Assembly (NCBI GenBank): GCA_029821875.1
Contig: JALGXW010000002.1
Location: forward strand, 124,001-188,000
Direction of reading: 5' to 3'
From: Candidatus Hebobacterum abditum
Lineage (GTDB): Bacteria; Armatimonadota; Hebobacteria; Hebobacterales; Hebobacteraceae
DNA length: 64,000 nucleotides
The notes beneath the pieces are model-generated. The model ran no database searches. It saw only the letters and a list, made by a program, of their open reading frames with translations, and was not told the DNA's origin. The position numbers and the translations under genes are program-made. Shown here one piece after another: positions 1-10,168 of this stretch. Position 1 is the first letter of the stretch; the number at the start of each line of letters is the position of its first letter.

Positions 1-168
1 CCTCTATCCGTGACGGTCTACCTGCCTGGATCACCGCGTGAGAGCGAAGGGGGCCCATGGCCGGAGTACCGGGCGGAGAGTGAGCGGTTTGAGATCGGCC
101 CGGGAGAGAAGACGTATGACGTCGGCGACATCGTCCTCGAGCCGTACGAGTACCCCGAGACGGACTAG
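1..168 (+). CDS. C-terminal end of a protein with a carboxypeptidase-regulatory-like domain (partial)
   Basis: An open frame enters from the left edge and ends at TAG 166-168, giving 55 residues without a start. The tail reads 'FEIGPGEKTYDVGDIVLEP', the usual last strand pattern of carboxypeptidase-regulatory-like or fibronectin-type beta-sandwich domains, which often end in 'DlGdivL.p'. Such domains are common at the ends of large secreted or surface proteins. The rest of the gene lies outside the window, so the full function cannot be read. Its stop shares the CTAG at 165-168 with the stop of the convergent minus-strand gene, so the two genes overlap by 4 nt. Confidence 0.6.
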   Translation, partial: PLSVTVYLPGSPRESEGGPWPEYRAESERFEIGPGEKTYDVGDIVLEPYEYPETD

Positions 169-1400
169 CCTGCGGGCCTCAGCCCTACGCTCGCGAAGCT
201 CACGCACGATTGCGTCTGCGGTTCGGTCGCCTGCTTGTAGGAGAGCAGGCGGCCTTCCTTTACGGGGAGCGACCGTAGGAGGGCGTAGATGCAGGGGAAG
301 CCGCAGACGTTGTAGCGGTCTTGCACTTCGGCAACGGTGAAGTACAGGTTCTCTGTGTCGCCGCGCTGAGCCCTGTCCAGAACCGCCATGTCGTGCCTGC
401 GCGCCAGATCGAGATGGGCCTGGGTGAGGGGAGGGGGCTGGCCGAACCGCGCCCCGATGTGGCTCAGGTCGGCCGAGGCGATGAGGGCTATGCGGCGGTC
501 ATCGCCTGCGAGAGTGTCGCGCAGTGCTTCGAGAAAGCCGTTGACGGATCCCTCATCTGCTGGGTTGACGAATTCACCATTGCGCCGATGGTAGCCGCCG
601 CAGAGGATGGGCACGATCTTCGGCGGCTCCTCCTCCGCGTGATACAGGAAGTGGAGCAGCACGGCCTGGAACTCGACCGAATGCTCGTCGCGATGGATGA
701 ATTCGTCGGCGAAGACATCGAAACTCGCGGCGTTGGCGAGCCGCGCGATGATCTCCTCGTCGGTCTCCAACGCACCGAAGGGAGTCTCGAAGGGCTTGCG
801 CGTGAGAATGAAGGGTGACTCGCGGCTGTTGTGTGCGGTGCCCAGGATCACCGCGACGTCCGGCCGGGGCGTCTCCCGGAGGAGCCTGTAGGCGAGGGCG
901 TACGCGTCGGCGGCGTTGTTCATGTCGTAGTGTGGTGCAATGAGCGTCGGCCGCCGCTCGTCCAGCGCAAAGTCGTTGGGAGGGCTCGCCGCCTGCAGCG
1001 TCGGCTCCCACGCCGCCACGAAGGCGCCGGCGCCTTCGTCGTACGATCGCCCGGCGTGTGCTGGGGCGCGGGTGGACCCGGAGCGGAATTCGGCCTCGAT
1101 TTCTGCCACGAACTTTCGGAACCGGTCGGTGTCTAAGAAGAGAGCATCGTCGAGCTGCTGCACGAGCTCGTTGATCCTGTCGGTGGTGATCAGCGAGCCG
1201 AAGCGGCGCACATAGCTGACCTGGGCCTCCCGGACAGTGTGGGCCCCATCGAACTGAGCGATGAGGAACGCGATGTCCATCGGGACCGCGATCTCGCTCT
1301 CGGAGAGGCGCAGCGGGTCGCGCAGCACGACGCGCTGACCCGCGGGCGTCTGCACCGGGAGCATGTCGAGAGGTCTCAGTTTCGGCCGTTCGTCTGGCAT
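165..1400 (-). CDS. amrB: AmmeMemoRadiSam system protein B (MEMO family)
   Basis: A 411-residue protein of the MEMO family, which is structurally related to non-heme iron dioxygenases. In bacteria it often accompanies an AMMECR1 protein and a radical SAM enzyme, with unknown chemistry. MEMO-type blocks visible are 'LIAPHYDMNNAA', 'GTAHNSRESPF', 'SVEFQAVLLHFL', 'CGGYH' and the late 'NVCGFPCIYALL', which holds the conserved Cys. Residues 1-115 form a PqqD-like domain ('VVLRDPLRLSESEIAVP', 'FDGAHTVREA') often fused to this family. The ATG at 1400 (MPDERPKL) is preferred over an upstream in-frame start at 1448 because homology begins there. No clear ribosome site is visible. The other two AmmeMemoRadiSam partners are not in this window. 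Confidence 0.85.
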   Translation of the reverse strand: MPDERPKLRPLDMLPVQTPAGQRVVLRDPLRLSESEIAVPMDIAFLIAQFDGAHTVREAQVSYVRRFGSLITTDRINELVQQLDDALFLDTDRFRKFVAEIEAEFRSGSTRAPAHAGRSYDEGAGAFVAAWEPTLQAASPPNDFALDERRPTLIAPHYDMNNAADAYALAYRLLRETPRPDVAVILGTAHNSRESPFILTRKPFETPFGALETDEEIIARLANAASFDVFADEFIHRDEHSVEFQAVLLHFLYHAEEEPPKIVPILCGGYHRRNGEFVNPADEGSVNGFLEALRDTLAGDDRRIALIASADLSHIGARFGQPPPLTQAHLDLARRHDMAVLDRAQRGDTENLYFTVAEVQDRYNVCGFPCIYALLRSLPVKEGRLLSYKQATEPQTQSCVSFASVGLRPAG

Positions 1401-1491
1401 GATCGGAGCATGGTTGCGGCACTGATTTGCACTAGAGATACGACGCACGCCGGGCGCTTTCCCCTCGTGCGCACGCCCTCTTCTGCACGCG

Positions 1492-1519
1492 TTGACACCA
1501 ACGCAACTCGTGTGATATC
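1492..1519 (+). promoter_or_regulatory. Sigma-70-like promoter of tRNA-Thr
   Basis: TTGACA (1492-1497), a 16-bp spacer and GATATC (1514-1519) preceded by TG at 1511-1512, which makes an extended -10. Predicted initiation is near 1526, about 5 nt before the mature tRNA. Confidence 0.55.
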
Positions 1520-1530
1520 GTCGGGCGTGG

Positions 1531-1602
1531 GCCGGCGTGGCTCAGTGGTAGAGCAGCGGTTTCGTAAACCGCAGGTCGTCGGTTCGAATCCGACCGCCGG
1601 CT
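1531..1602 (+). tRNA. tRNA-Thr (anticodon CGT)
   Basis: A full cloverleaf can be drawn by hand. The acceptor GCCGGCG (1531-1537) pairs perfectly with CGCCGGC (1595-1601). The D arm is GCTC...GAGC. The anticodon stem GCGGT/ACCGC holds loop TTCGTAA with anticodon CGT, which reads ACG (Thr). The T arm is GTCGG-TTCGAAT-CCGAC. The discriminator base is T1602 and no CCA is encoded. It is a single tRNA with its own promoter. Confidence 0.96.
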
Positions 1603-1707
1603 GTTCTGGCCAGTCTAGCATGCTGCCGTACAGGGCAGGATGAGGGAGGAAGGTCGCTCGATGACCCGGCGCGCCGTGACATTGTCTACTGGGAGGACAG
1701 GCGCGGT

Positions 1708-2890
1708 ATGGACAAGATGAAGGCGGGGTACGGCAGCGCCCGGGCGGTGGAGATCCCCCGGATCGACTTGCGGCAGCAGCACCGCGATCTCCAGCACAAG
1801 ATATACGCGGCGCTGCGCCAGGTATTCGACAGCACCGCATTTGTCAACGGACCCAACGTACGGGCCTTCGAAGAGGAGATGGCGTGCTTCCTGGAGGTCA
1901 GGCATGCCGTCGGCGTGGCCTCTGGTACGGATGCCCTGATCCTGTCTCTCGACGCCCTCGGCATCAAGCCGGGCGATGAAGTGCTCGTGCCGTCGTTCAC
2001 CTACGCGGCCACGGCGGCCGCCGTCAGCCACCACGGCGCGACGCCGGTCTTCGTTGACTCGCTTCCGGGCGGGTTCAACCTGGACCCAGAAGACGCGGCT
2101 CGCCGGATCACCCCCAGGACCCGGGCCATCATTCCGGTCCACCTCTATGGCGAGGCCGCGCCAATGGCGGAGATCATGGCCTTGGCCGGGGCGCACGACC
2201 TGTTCGTCGTGGAGGATGTTGCGCAGGCGGTTGGGGGATACTGGGACGGTCGCCGACTTGGATCGATCGGCCACACGGGGTGCTTCAGCTTCTATCCGAC
2301 GAAGAACCTCGCCGCCTGCGGCGACGCAGGGATGATAACGACCAACGACGACGAGGTGGCGGACCGCGTCCGTCTGCTGAGGCAGCAGGCTGATGCCTCC
2401 GTTATTGGCGGACAGAAATACACACATCCGGCGGTTGGGTACAACAGCCGGCTTGACGAGGTGCAGGCCGCAGTCCTCCGTGTGAAGCTGCCGCACCTCG
2501 ACGCGTGGAATCGCCTTCGACAGGAGCACGCAGAGCGCTACCGCTGTCATCTGAGAGATTCCGGGATCACGCTGCCAGCGGCAAATCGCAATGGTTCGCA
2601 CGTCTACTGCCTCTACACCATTCGGTGCGAGCGGCGTGACGAGCTGCAGAAGTGGCTGCGAGCCTGCGGCGTGGGCTTCGAGCTGTACTACCCATTGCCG
2701 CTGCACCTTCAGGAGGCATACCGAGGCCTGGGCTATCAGGAAGGCGACTTGCCGTGGGCCGAGCGCCTTTCGAGGGAATGCTTGTCTATACCCCTCTACC
2801 CTGAGTTGACGCACGAGCAGGTCGACCGGGTGGCGGAGGTCATACTGGAGTTCACGGGGGGCGGAGCGGAAGTCGAGGCGGAGGAAGCGG

Positions 2891-2907
<17 letters not shown>
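1708..2907 (+). CDS. DegT/DnrJ/EryC1/StrS family PLP-dependent aminotransferase
   Basis: A 399-residue sugar aminotransferase-type enzyme (fold type I, PLP). Family marks are '[13 protein letters not shown]' near residue 70, '[10 protein letters not shown]', the cofactor Asp in '[11 protein letters not shown]' (D170), and the Schiff-base Lys in 'FSFYPTKNL' (K199). These enzymes usually aminate a nucleotide-linked keto-sugar for surface glycans. The substrate cannot be read from sequence. A GGAG-type site (about 1690-1697) precedes ATG 1708; a second in-frame ATG lies at 1717. It overlaps the next gene by 17 nt, so the two are co-transcribed. A WecG-type glycosyltransferase fusion follows, which fits a glycan role. 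Confidence 0.85.
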
Positions 2908-4153
<1,246 letters not shown>

Positions 4154-4178
4154 CCGGACGCTTCACGGGGGCTAGCCT

Positions 4179-5954
4179 ATGGAGGCGATGGCCAGGCCCT
4201 ATATTGCTGTCGTCCTCGCTTTCCTGATCTCCTTCCTTACGCCCTACTTGGTCGGGCCTCGACTGCGTCGGCAGGCCCGGGAGGAGCTGGCGACCGGCGT
4301 GCGGCCGCGTCGTCAGTGGGCCATCTCTGGCATGAGCATTACCCTGTCCATTGCGCTGCCGTTCCTGCTGCTTGCACGCGGCTCGCCCGAGGCCGGTGCG
4401 GTAGTCGCGCTCGCCGTGATGGGTGGCACGGCCGGCCTGCTGAATGACATCCTGGCACTGTCGCGGATCGTCCTGCTGACCATGGCATTCGCGATCGCGG
4501 CTGCGGGGGTGTCCCTGGGCGTTGTCATCAGCGAGGTCAAGCCGCCGTTCACGGCTCAGATGATCCAGCTCGGCGGGTGGGCGATTCCCGCCACGATGCT
4601 GTGGGTGCTCGCGGTGGCCTACGCGGTCATCTTGCTGCGGCGGCTCCCTCGGCTTACGGCCGGCGTCGTCGCGATGGTCTCGGCGACGTTCGCGGTCGCG
4701 GCGCTGTCTGTCGGACCCTCTGGTTCGGCCGCCGCCGCCGGGGCCATGGGCTTGGTCATGGCAGGCGGGGCGATCGGCGCTGTCCGGCGTGACTATCCCG
4801 CGCTGGGCAGCTCGGCGCACTGGGCCATAGGCTTCGCGCTGGCGGGCATCACGGTAATCGGCATGCTCAAGAACACGGCCTTTCTCGTCTTGGGCGTCCC
4901 GCTGCTTGCGCTGGGCGTGCCTGTGGGCGAGACCACCTATGCTGTGATCTACCGGGTCGGCAGAGGTCGGCAGCGGCTCGCCCTTGGCCAGCGCTGGGAG
5001 CTGCTCCACGAGACGCTCATCCGTACCGGGCTGGACCCGCGACGCACGGTCCTTCTCTTCCACCTGGCCACGTTCTACTTGTGTGCCGTTGCCCTGGCCC
5101 TCGTGCTGGTAATCCAGGTGTCGTTCCTCGTGAAGTCGGCCCTCCTGCTCGTCTCGCTGCTTGTTGGCTTCGCGCTCTTCTTCATGTTGGCCCGGATCTG
5201 GTCGGAGCCGTCTGGCACCGCGGAAGATAGCGTGGACATGCTGGGCGTGCCGCTAGCTCGAATCGACATGGACGAGGCACTGGCGCGGGTAGACCAGTTC
5301 GTCGAGGAGCGGTCCCCACACATGGTCATCACCTCGGATACTCCCAGCATTGTCCGCGCCCAAGACGATGCTGAGTACCAGGAGATCGTGCGAGATGCCG
5401 ACATGGTCACCGCGGACGGAAGGGGCGTCGTCTGGATGGCACGGGTGCTCGGCCTGCCCGTGAGCGAGCGGGTGTCCGGCGTGGACCTCATGGAGAAGAT
5501 CTGCGAACGGGCGGAGGAGAAAGGGTACGCGGTGTATCTGCTCGGCTCTCCCCCCGGGGTGGCCGAGGAGGCCGCACAGACACTCCGGTCACGCTGCCCG
5601 GGCTTGAGAGTCGTGGGAACGCACCACGGCTACTTCACCCCCGAAGAGGAGCCCGAGGTGGTGCGAGCGATTGCGGAGGCGAAGCCGGATATCCTGTTCG
5701 TGGCGCTGGGCGCGCCGAGGCAGGAGAAGTGGATACGTCGTCACATGTCCGAGCTGCGCGTGCCGGTTGCACTCGGAGTGGGCGGCAGCCTCGATGTCTT
5801 GGCGGGCCGCGTCGGGCGCGCGCCGCCGTGGATGCAGAGGACGGGCCTGGAGTGGCTGTATCGTGTTCTCCAGCAGCCGAAACGCCTCCCCCGCCTGTGG
5901 GCCCTGCCGCGGCTCGTGTGGATGACTCTGTGGGAGGCTCTTCGCCACAGGTAG
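4179..5954 (+). CDS. Fusion of a degenerate WecA/MraY-like membrane domain with a WecG/TagA/CpsF glycosyltransferase
   Basis: 591 residues in two parts. Residues 1-345 hold about ten hydrophobic segments that follow the polyprenyl-phosphate sugar-1-phosphate transferase (WecA/MraY) pattern. The key acidic and His motifs are altered: the 'GLxDD' motif is 'GLLND' (86-90), the later 'P..DT' is 'PVGET' (248-252), and the HxHH loop is 'WELLHETL'. Residues 350-591 form a GT26 domain with 'TSDTPSIV', the catalytic-Asp motif 'TADGRGVV' (D413), 'YLLGSPPGVAEEAA', 'LFVALGAPRQEKWI' and 'GVGGSLDVLAGRVGRAP'. These look intact. GT26 enzymes add ManNAc-type sugars to lipid-linked precursors. I infer that the first half has lost transferase activity and now anchors or feeds the GT26 domain. 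It follows ahcY by 25 nt. Confidence 0.82.
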   Translation: MEAMARPYIAVVLAFLISFLTPYLVGPRLRRQAREELATGVRPRRQWAISGMSITLSIALPFLLLARGSPEAGAVVALAVMGGTAGLLNDILALSRIVLLTMAFAIAAAGVSLGVVISEVKPPFTAQMIQLGGWAIPATMLWVLAVAYAVILLRRLPRLTAGVVAMVSATFAVAALSVGPSGSAAAAGAMGLVMAGGAIGAVRRDYPALGSSAHWAIGFALAGITVIGMLKNTAFLVLGVPLLALGVPVGETTYAVIYRVGRGRQRLALGQRWELLHETLIRTGLDPRRTVLLFHLATFYLCAVALALVLVIQVSFLVKSALLLVSLLVGFALFFMLARIWSEPSGTAEDSVDMLGVPLARIDMDEALARVDQFVEERSPHMVITSDTPSIVRAQDDAEYQEIVRDADMVTADGRGVVWMARVLGLPVSERVSGVDLMEKICERAEEKGYAVYLLGSPPGVAEEAAQTLRSRCPGLRVVGTHHGYFTPEEEPEVVRAIAEAKPDILFVALGAPRQEKWIRRHMSELRVPVALGVGGSLDVLAGRVGRAPPWMQRTGLEWLYRVLQQPKRLPRLWALPRLVWMTLWEALRHR

Positions 5955-6000
5955 CGATGGCGGCCCGCTAGCCGAAGGAGGGCGCTGGACTTCGGCGAGG

Positions 6001-6029
6001 CGCGGGGCGGCTGACAGAGCCGCCCGCGC
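6001..6029 (+). terminator. GC-rich hairpin after the glycosyltransferase fusion
   Basis: GGGCGGCT (6005-6012) and AGCCGCCC (6018-6025) form an 8-bp stem with loop GACAG. CGC/GCG pairs extend it beyond one bulge. It lies 46 nt past the stop at 5954 and before the next gene at 6069. There is no strong T tail, so it may be a weak terminator or only a 3'-end hairpin. Confidence 0.4.
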
Positions 6030-6068
6030 GCGGAAGCGAACAGCCGATGGCAGAGAGGAGGGGCAGCG

Positions 6069-7013
6069 ATGATGCGCCAGCAGTCTGGCTCCCGACCCGC
6101 GTTCGGTCGATGCTTTGGCAGTGCCTCCCTGGCATTGCTATGCCTGCCGGCGATGGCGCAAGCTGGTGCTCAGGAGGAGGGCGCGACCTTTCGGTTTGAG
6201 CCACCGGACGGGACACGATATGTGGTGACGAGCAACACGACCCAGGTGCTCGACTTCGGCCAGGGGCGCACGACGAGCACGCGGTCTGAGTTCAACGTTC
6301 GATACTCCTTCCGCAAGCTGCCAGATGGCTACTCGGTTACCTCCCGCGCGTTAGGGGGCGTCGTTGAGGGACCTGGGGCAGAGGGGAAGCAGTTTATGGT
6401 GGAGGTGCTCAAGGGGGCGTCGCTGACGTACAAGATCGACGACGCCGGGAGGCTCGTCGGTGTCTCAGGAATCGAGGAGGTCGGGAGGCGACTCCGAGAG
6501 ACGTTGCCACCCGAGGCGCTGGCGGCGGCAGGTGACGCGTTCTCCGAGGAGAGTATGATCGCAACCGCGCGAGCGGACTGGGAGGGCGAAGTCCTGAACT
6601 ACAAAGATCGCTCGTCCACACCGGGATCGGTTTGGCTGGCAACCGAGCACTACCTTTTGCCAACCAGTGACATGGTGGAGTTCCACGTCGCGCTCAAGGT
6701 GACGGGCGAGCAGATAGTGGGCGGCAAGGAGTGTGTGCGTGTCGAGTTCAAGTACGCCAGCGATCCCGTCGAGCTCCGGGGCTTTCTCGGCACTGAGCAC
6801 GAGTCTCTGCTCTCCGGCAAGAAGTCCTTCCGGGGAGGAGCGCGCATGTCTGGCCGCGGCCACAGGATCGTCGATCCGAGAACGCTCCTTTCATACGGGC
6901 AGAAGATTGAGCGCGTCATAGAGACGACTATCGCGGTGCCCTCCCGGGGACACATGCCCGTCAGCATCCGTCAGGACGAGACCTACTGGTACTCCCACCA
7001 ACCGGCCGACTAG
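6069..7013 (+). CDS. Secreted hypothetical protein
   Basis: 314 residues with a signal peptide: a short basic start, a hydrophobic stretch 'SASLALLCLPAMAQAG', and predicted cleavage after the AQA/AGA region. There is no lipobox Cys. The mature part begins 'FRFEPPDGTRYVVTSN' and is rich in alternating beta-type residues, with few Cys and no catalytic motif I recognise. A second secreted protein here (36608-37477) starts similarly ('LRYDPPLGQVAEYRVTL'), so both may belong to one broad beta-rich envelope family; this is a weak similarity by eye. GGAGGGG at about 6057-6063 supports ATG 6069 or ATG 6072. The gene converges with the ATP-grasp gene. Confidence 0.6.
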   Translation: MMRQQSGSRPAFGRCFGSASLALLCLPAMAQAGAQEEGATFRFEPPDGTRYVVTSNTTQVLDFGQGRTTSTRSEFNVRYSFRKLPDGYSVTSRALGGVVEGPGAEGKQFMVEVLKGASLTYKIDDAGRLVGVSGIEEVGRRLRETLPPEALAAAGDAFSEESMIATARADWEGEVLNYKDRSSTPGSVWLATEHYLLPTSDMVEFHVALKVTGEQIVGGKECVRVEFKYASDPVELRGFLGTEHESLLSGKKSFRGGARMSGRGHRIVDPRTLLSYGQKIERVIETTIAVPSRGHMPVSIRQDETYWYSHQPAD

Positions 7014-7107
7014 CGGCAAGGGGGGCTCGCGCGGTGCGGCCGATGCTCCGCCCCTGGCGCGCTGCGAGCGCGGGGCGCGACTGGGGTAGGTCGAGGGGCG
7101 GGCGAAG

Positions 7108-8163
7108 CTACGCTGGCTCTTTGATGTCAGAGCTGCCGACAAAGTGCTCAGTCGTGTAGCGCAGGCAAACGGTGTCCGTGCCGTACCGCAGGTTCCGTCC
7201 TGTGCTCTCCGGCGACTCCTTCAGCACGAACAGCCGCAGCGCGGCCTCGCACTCGTTCCATCCCAGCGCGGCTCGCACGGCGGTGATGCCGGTGAACCGC
7301 GGGTTCACCTCATAGAGCACCAGGCCCGAGTCAGTCAAGCGGCCCTGGATGTTGCACGGACCCACGTGTCCCATCCCAATAAAGACCTCGAAGACGCGCC
7401 GCGCAAAGGCGAGTGTATCGGGGTCCAGCGTTGGGCAGATGCGTATGGGGACTCCATCCCGCAACTCGTTGATGCTGGCGAAGATGCCGATGATCTCGCC
7501 GCCCGGACCTATGGCCGCCTGAATGGAGACCTCATCTTCTTGACGGAGTCTGCCCGCCTTCAGGACGTCGGCCGGCCCTGGCTTCCCGAGCCCCCACGAC
7601 TTGGGCACGAGGTACTCCTGCACTATGTCTTCCGCGTCCAGCCGAGCCGTCGCCAACTCCTCAGGCTCGTGAAACACCTTCGCGCCAACCGATCCCGAGC
7701 CGCCTCTCGGTTTGACGATGACTGGAAAGGACGCGTCCGACGACGACTTGGCGAATTCCTCGACCGAGGTTGTCCAGACGAAGGGAATGCCGACTTCTGT
7801 GAGAGCCGCGTAGCTGAGCAGTTTGTCCCGGGATGTGCGGACGAAGTCGGGGTCGCTGATGATCGGGCAACAGCCGGCCTCGATCAGCCTCTCGCGCACG
7901 TCGGCGACCGGCTGAAGCTCGAAGTCGGTCCCAGGGATGAGCACGTCGATGTTGCGCTCGCGGACCACCTTCTCGAGGGCCGCCGCGTATGCTTCACCGT
8001 CGGACACAGTGGGGATGACGGCGTGATCGTCGCATTGATAGAGGCCAACGGCCCAGGGATCCGCGTCGAGCCCCATGATATTGATCGGCAGCCTCGACCG
8101 GCGAAGGGCGCGGATGATCGCCTGGCCGACACCCCCTCCGACTCCGGTGACCGCTACCTTCAT
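7108..8163 (-). CDS. ATP-grasp domain protein (carbamoyl-phosphate-synthase/PylC-like ligase)
   Basis: 351 residues. An N-terminal Rossmann-like part ('VAVTGVGGGVGQAIIRAL', 'GLDADPWAVGLYQ') is followed by an ATP-grasp fold. ATP-grasp marks are 'FPVIVKPRGGSGSVG' (ATP-binding Lys and Gly loop), 'IVQEYL' and the metal-binding 'YEVNPRFTG' near the end. Relatives join an acid to an amine using ATP, for example in amino-acid ligation or carbamoyl phosphate synthesis. The layout matches the carbamoyl-phosphate-synthase large-subunit-like group, but the substrate is unknown. ATG 8163 is supported by AAGGGG 8 nt upstream. The 247 bp before it show nothing I can name. Confidence 0.75.
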   Translation of the reverse strand: MKVAVTGVGGGVGQAIIRALRRSRLPINIMGLDADPWAVGLYQCDDHAVIPTVSDGEAYAAALEKVVRERNIDVLIPGTDFELQPVADVRERLIEAGCCPIISDPDFVRTSRDKLLSYAALTEVGIPFVWTTSVEEFAKSSSDASFPVIVKPRGGSGSVGAKVFHEPEELATARLDAEDIVQEYLVPKSWGLGKPGPADVLKAGRLRQEDEVSIQAAIGPGGEIIGIFASINELRDGVPIRICPTLDPDTLAFARRVFEVFIGMGHVGPCNIQGRLTDSGLVLYEVNPRFTGITAVRAALGWNECEAALRLFVLKESPESTGRNLRYGTDTVCLRYTTEHFVGSSDIKEPA

Positions 8164-8410
8164 CTGGGGTGCCCCTTGGGCGACGCGGGTGAGCAGCCTG
8201 TCCTCGCTTCGTGTGCCACCGGTGCGATCTACTCCCTATATTGCGTTTCCTGGCACTCCTGGCGGCTTCCTCGCGCGGACAGCGTTAAATCGTGCCCATA
8301 TGTACGAAGTTTCCACACCTGGCCGCCAAGGAAGAACAGAGCAGCCCGTCTGCCCCCCCGTCGGGCTCCGGCGTGACGGGCATCTGGCGCTGCTCACAGG
8401 CACGAACGGG

Positions 8411-9295
8411 CTACTCTGAGGGCACCATCACGGTGAGAGCGCCGGGGGCAACGGTCACCTCGACGGGCGTGCTCCCCGCCGGGTCGCCGTCCAGCTGCAC
8501 GGCCACATCCGGCTCGCAGTGGAAGCGGAGGCGCTTCGCCCGCAGGTGTCGGACGCCGGGGTGGGCCGAGTGCCGTCCGCCGAGTGTGGCCACGACCTGG
8601 CCCGCGGTCTGCAAGGCGGACTCACTGGCGAAGAAGCACAGGTCGAGCCAGCCATCATCTATCCGGGCGTCGGGCGCGAGCCGCCAGTGGTAGGTGTAGC
8701 GGCTCGCATTGGCAACAACGGCAAGCCATCCCGCTGCCTCGACCTCCTCGCCGTCGGCCTCAATGTGAAAGCGGGTCTGCGGATAGGACGCAAGCACCTG
8801 TAGGCCCCGCGCAACGTAGGCAAAGGAACCGATAAGATTCTTCAGATCGGGCGCCACGCTCCGCACCACCTCGGCGTCAAACCCAATCCCCGCCATCAGA
8901 GCGAACGGGCGTCCGTTAGCATAGCCAAGGTCTATCTGCCGTTCCCGGCCGCGCCCCGCCACTCGTATCGCCGCGTCGAGAGATGTCGGAATGCCGAGGT
9001 CGCGTGCGAGGACGTTTACTGACCCGACAGGCAGGATGGCCAGCGGCACACCGGTGTCGGCGAGCGCCGGCAAGGCCGCGTGGATCGTGCCATCTCCGCC
9101 CGCGACCACGACCCTCGCGGTATCCGCTGATTCCCGCGCCAGGGCCTCCCGCAGCGCCTCCGCCACGCCCTCCTGCGTCGCGGCCTCGACCGGCACCACC
9201 TTGAGGGCGCTTTCCCGTAAAGAACCTTCCACCGTCGCGCGGCTGCTCCCGCGCATCCGGCCTGCGCTCGGGTTGGCCACCAGAAAGGCCTTCAT
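8411..9295 (-). CDS. Diacylglycerol kinase-family lipid kinase (YegS/BmrU type)
   Basis: 294 residues from ATG 9295 (MKAFLVANPSAG). An in-frame start at 9376 would only add sequence that overlaps the divergent gene. The DAGK catalytic domain shows 'NPSAG', the nucleotide loop 'VVAGGDGTIHAAL', 'PVGSVNVLARDLGIP' and 'AGIGFDAEVV'. The C-terminal half is the beta-sandwich with 'QLDGDPAG' (usual form 'q.DGe'). These enzymes phosphorylate lipids such as diacylglycerol or a bacterial equivalent. Exact specificity cannot be assigned. It is divergent from the nucleotidyltransferase gene, 107 bp apart. Confidence 0.85.
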   Translation of the reverse strand: MKAFLVANPSAGRMRGSSRATVEGSLRESALKVVPVEAATQEGVAEALREALARESADTARVVVAGGDGTIHAALPALADTGVPLAILPVGSVNVLARDLGIPTSLDAAIRVAGRGRERQIDLGYANGRPFALMAGIGFDAEVVRSVAPDLKNLIGSFAYVARGLQVLASYPQTRFHIEADGEEVEAAGWLAVVANASRYTYHWRLAPDARIDDGWLDLCFFASESALQTAGQVVATLGGRHSAHPGVRHLRAKRLRFHCEPDVAVQLDGDPAGSTPVEVTVAPGALTVMVPSE

Positions 9296-9402
9296 ACCCA
9301 CCAGTTCTAGCAGAAACTGAGATGGAAAGCCAGCGGTCGAGGTCAACAGGAATCGGGCGGATACATCGCCAATCAACCGCCGGAGGGAATGGAAGCCATC
9401 CC

Positions 9403-10161
9403 ATGGTGAACGCAGTCGTGCTCGGAGGCGGGGGCAGAGACCCTCGGCTTGAGGGTCTCTACAACGGCCCCAGCAAAGGGCTCATCGAGCTGCGTGGCCG
9501 CCCCTCGATCCAGTACGTCCTCGAGGCGCTCCGCGGGGCCCCGGGCCTCGATCGGATCGCCCTGGCCGGGCCCCAGGCCGTCCTCGACCATCCCGTCGCA
9601 GCGCTTGCCGACGTCCCTCTGCCAGAAGATGTGACCATCGTCGAGAAGCTGACGGCGGCGGCCAAGGCCTTTGACGACGGCCGCAGGCTCCTCCTGGCCA
9701 CGTGCGACATCCCCCTCGCCACCAAAGAGACCTACGGTGATGTCATCGAGCGCTGTCCGGCCGACGCTGCCTTCTTCCACCCTCTCGTCACGAAATCCGC
9801 CGCCCTGCGCGACTTCCCGCAGCACGAATGGCTCTTTCTCAAGCTCCGCGACAGAGAAGTCGTCACCACCAATGTCTTCATCATCGATTCGGAGCTTCTC
9901 CTCAGGCGTCCCGATCTGGCCATCACGCTGGAAGACCTCCGCCGCCACCCCCTTCGCCTGGCGCTTCGGTTCGGCCTCGGCTTTGTGCTCAAGTTCAAGC
10001 TCGGCCTGCTTCGCCTCGACGCCTGTGAGCGCTTCTTCTCCGATCTCCTCGGCGCGCCAGTGCGTGGCGCGATCACCGAGCACACTGACCTCGCCATGGA
10101 TCTCGACCGTCCCGAGGACGCGCCCATGCTGGAGGCGCGACTCGCCTCTCGGCGGGGCTAG
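9403..10161 (+). CDS. MobA-like NTP transferase domain protein
   Basis: 252 residues from ATG 9403 (MVNAVVLGGGG); GGAAG lies 8 nt upstream. The nucleotide-binding start 'AVVLGGGGRDPRLEG' is followed by 'PSKGLIELRGRPSIQYVLEAL', and 'LLATCDIPLATKETY' carries the metal-binding Asp. The fold is that of nucleotidyltransferases such as MobA or GlmU. Unlike true MobA, the substrate segment is not recognisable and no molybdenum cofactor genes lie nearby. The family often sits by lipid kinases or glycan genes in Terrabacteria. The substrate is unknown. Confidence 0.72.
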   Translation: MVNAVVLGGGGRDPRLEGLYNGPSKGLIELRGRPSIQYVLEALRGAPGLDRIALAGPQAVLDHPVAALADVPLPEDVTIVEKLTAAAKAFDDGRRLLLATCDIPLATKETYGDVIERCPADAAFFHPLVTKSAALRDFPQHEWLFLKLRDREVVTTNVFIIDSELLLRRPDLAITLEDLRRHPLRLALRFGLGFVLKFKLGLLRLDACERFFSDLLGAPVRGAITEHTDLAMDLDRPEDAPMLEARLASRRG

Positions 10162-10168
10162 CGCGCCC

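Noticed and set aside
1603-1707. Possible SAM or SAH riboswitch before the aminotransferase-ahcY pair
   Set aside because: None of the conserved SAH- or SAM-riboswitch blocks could be found in this short leader.
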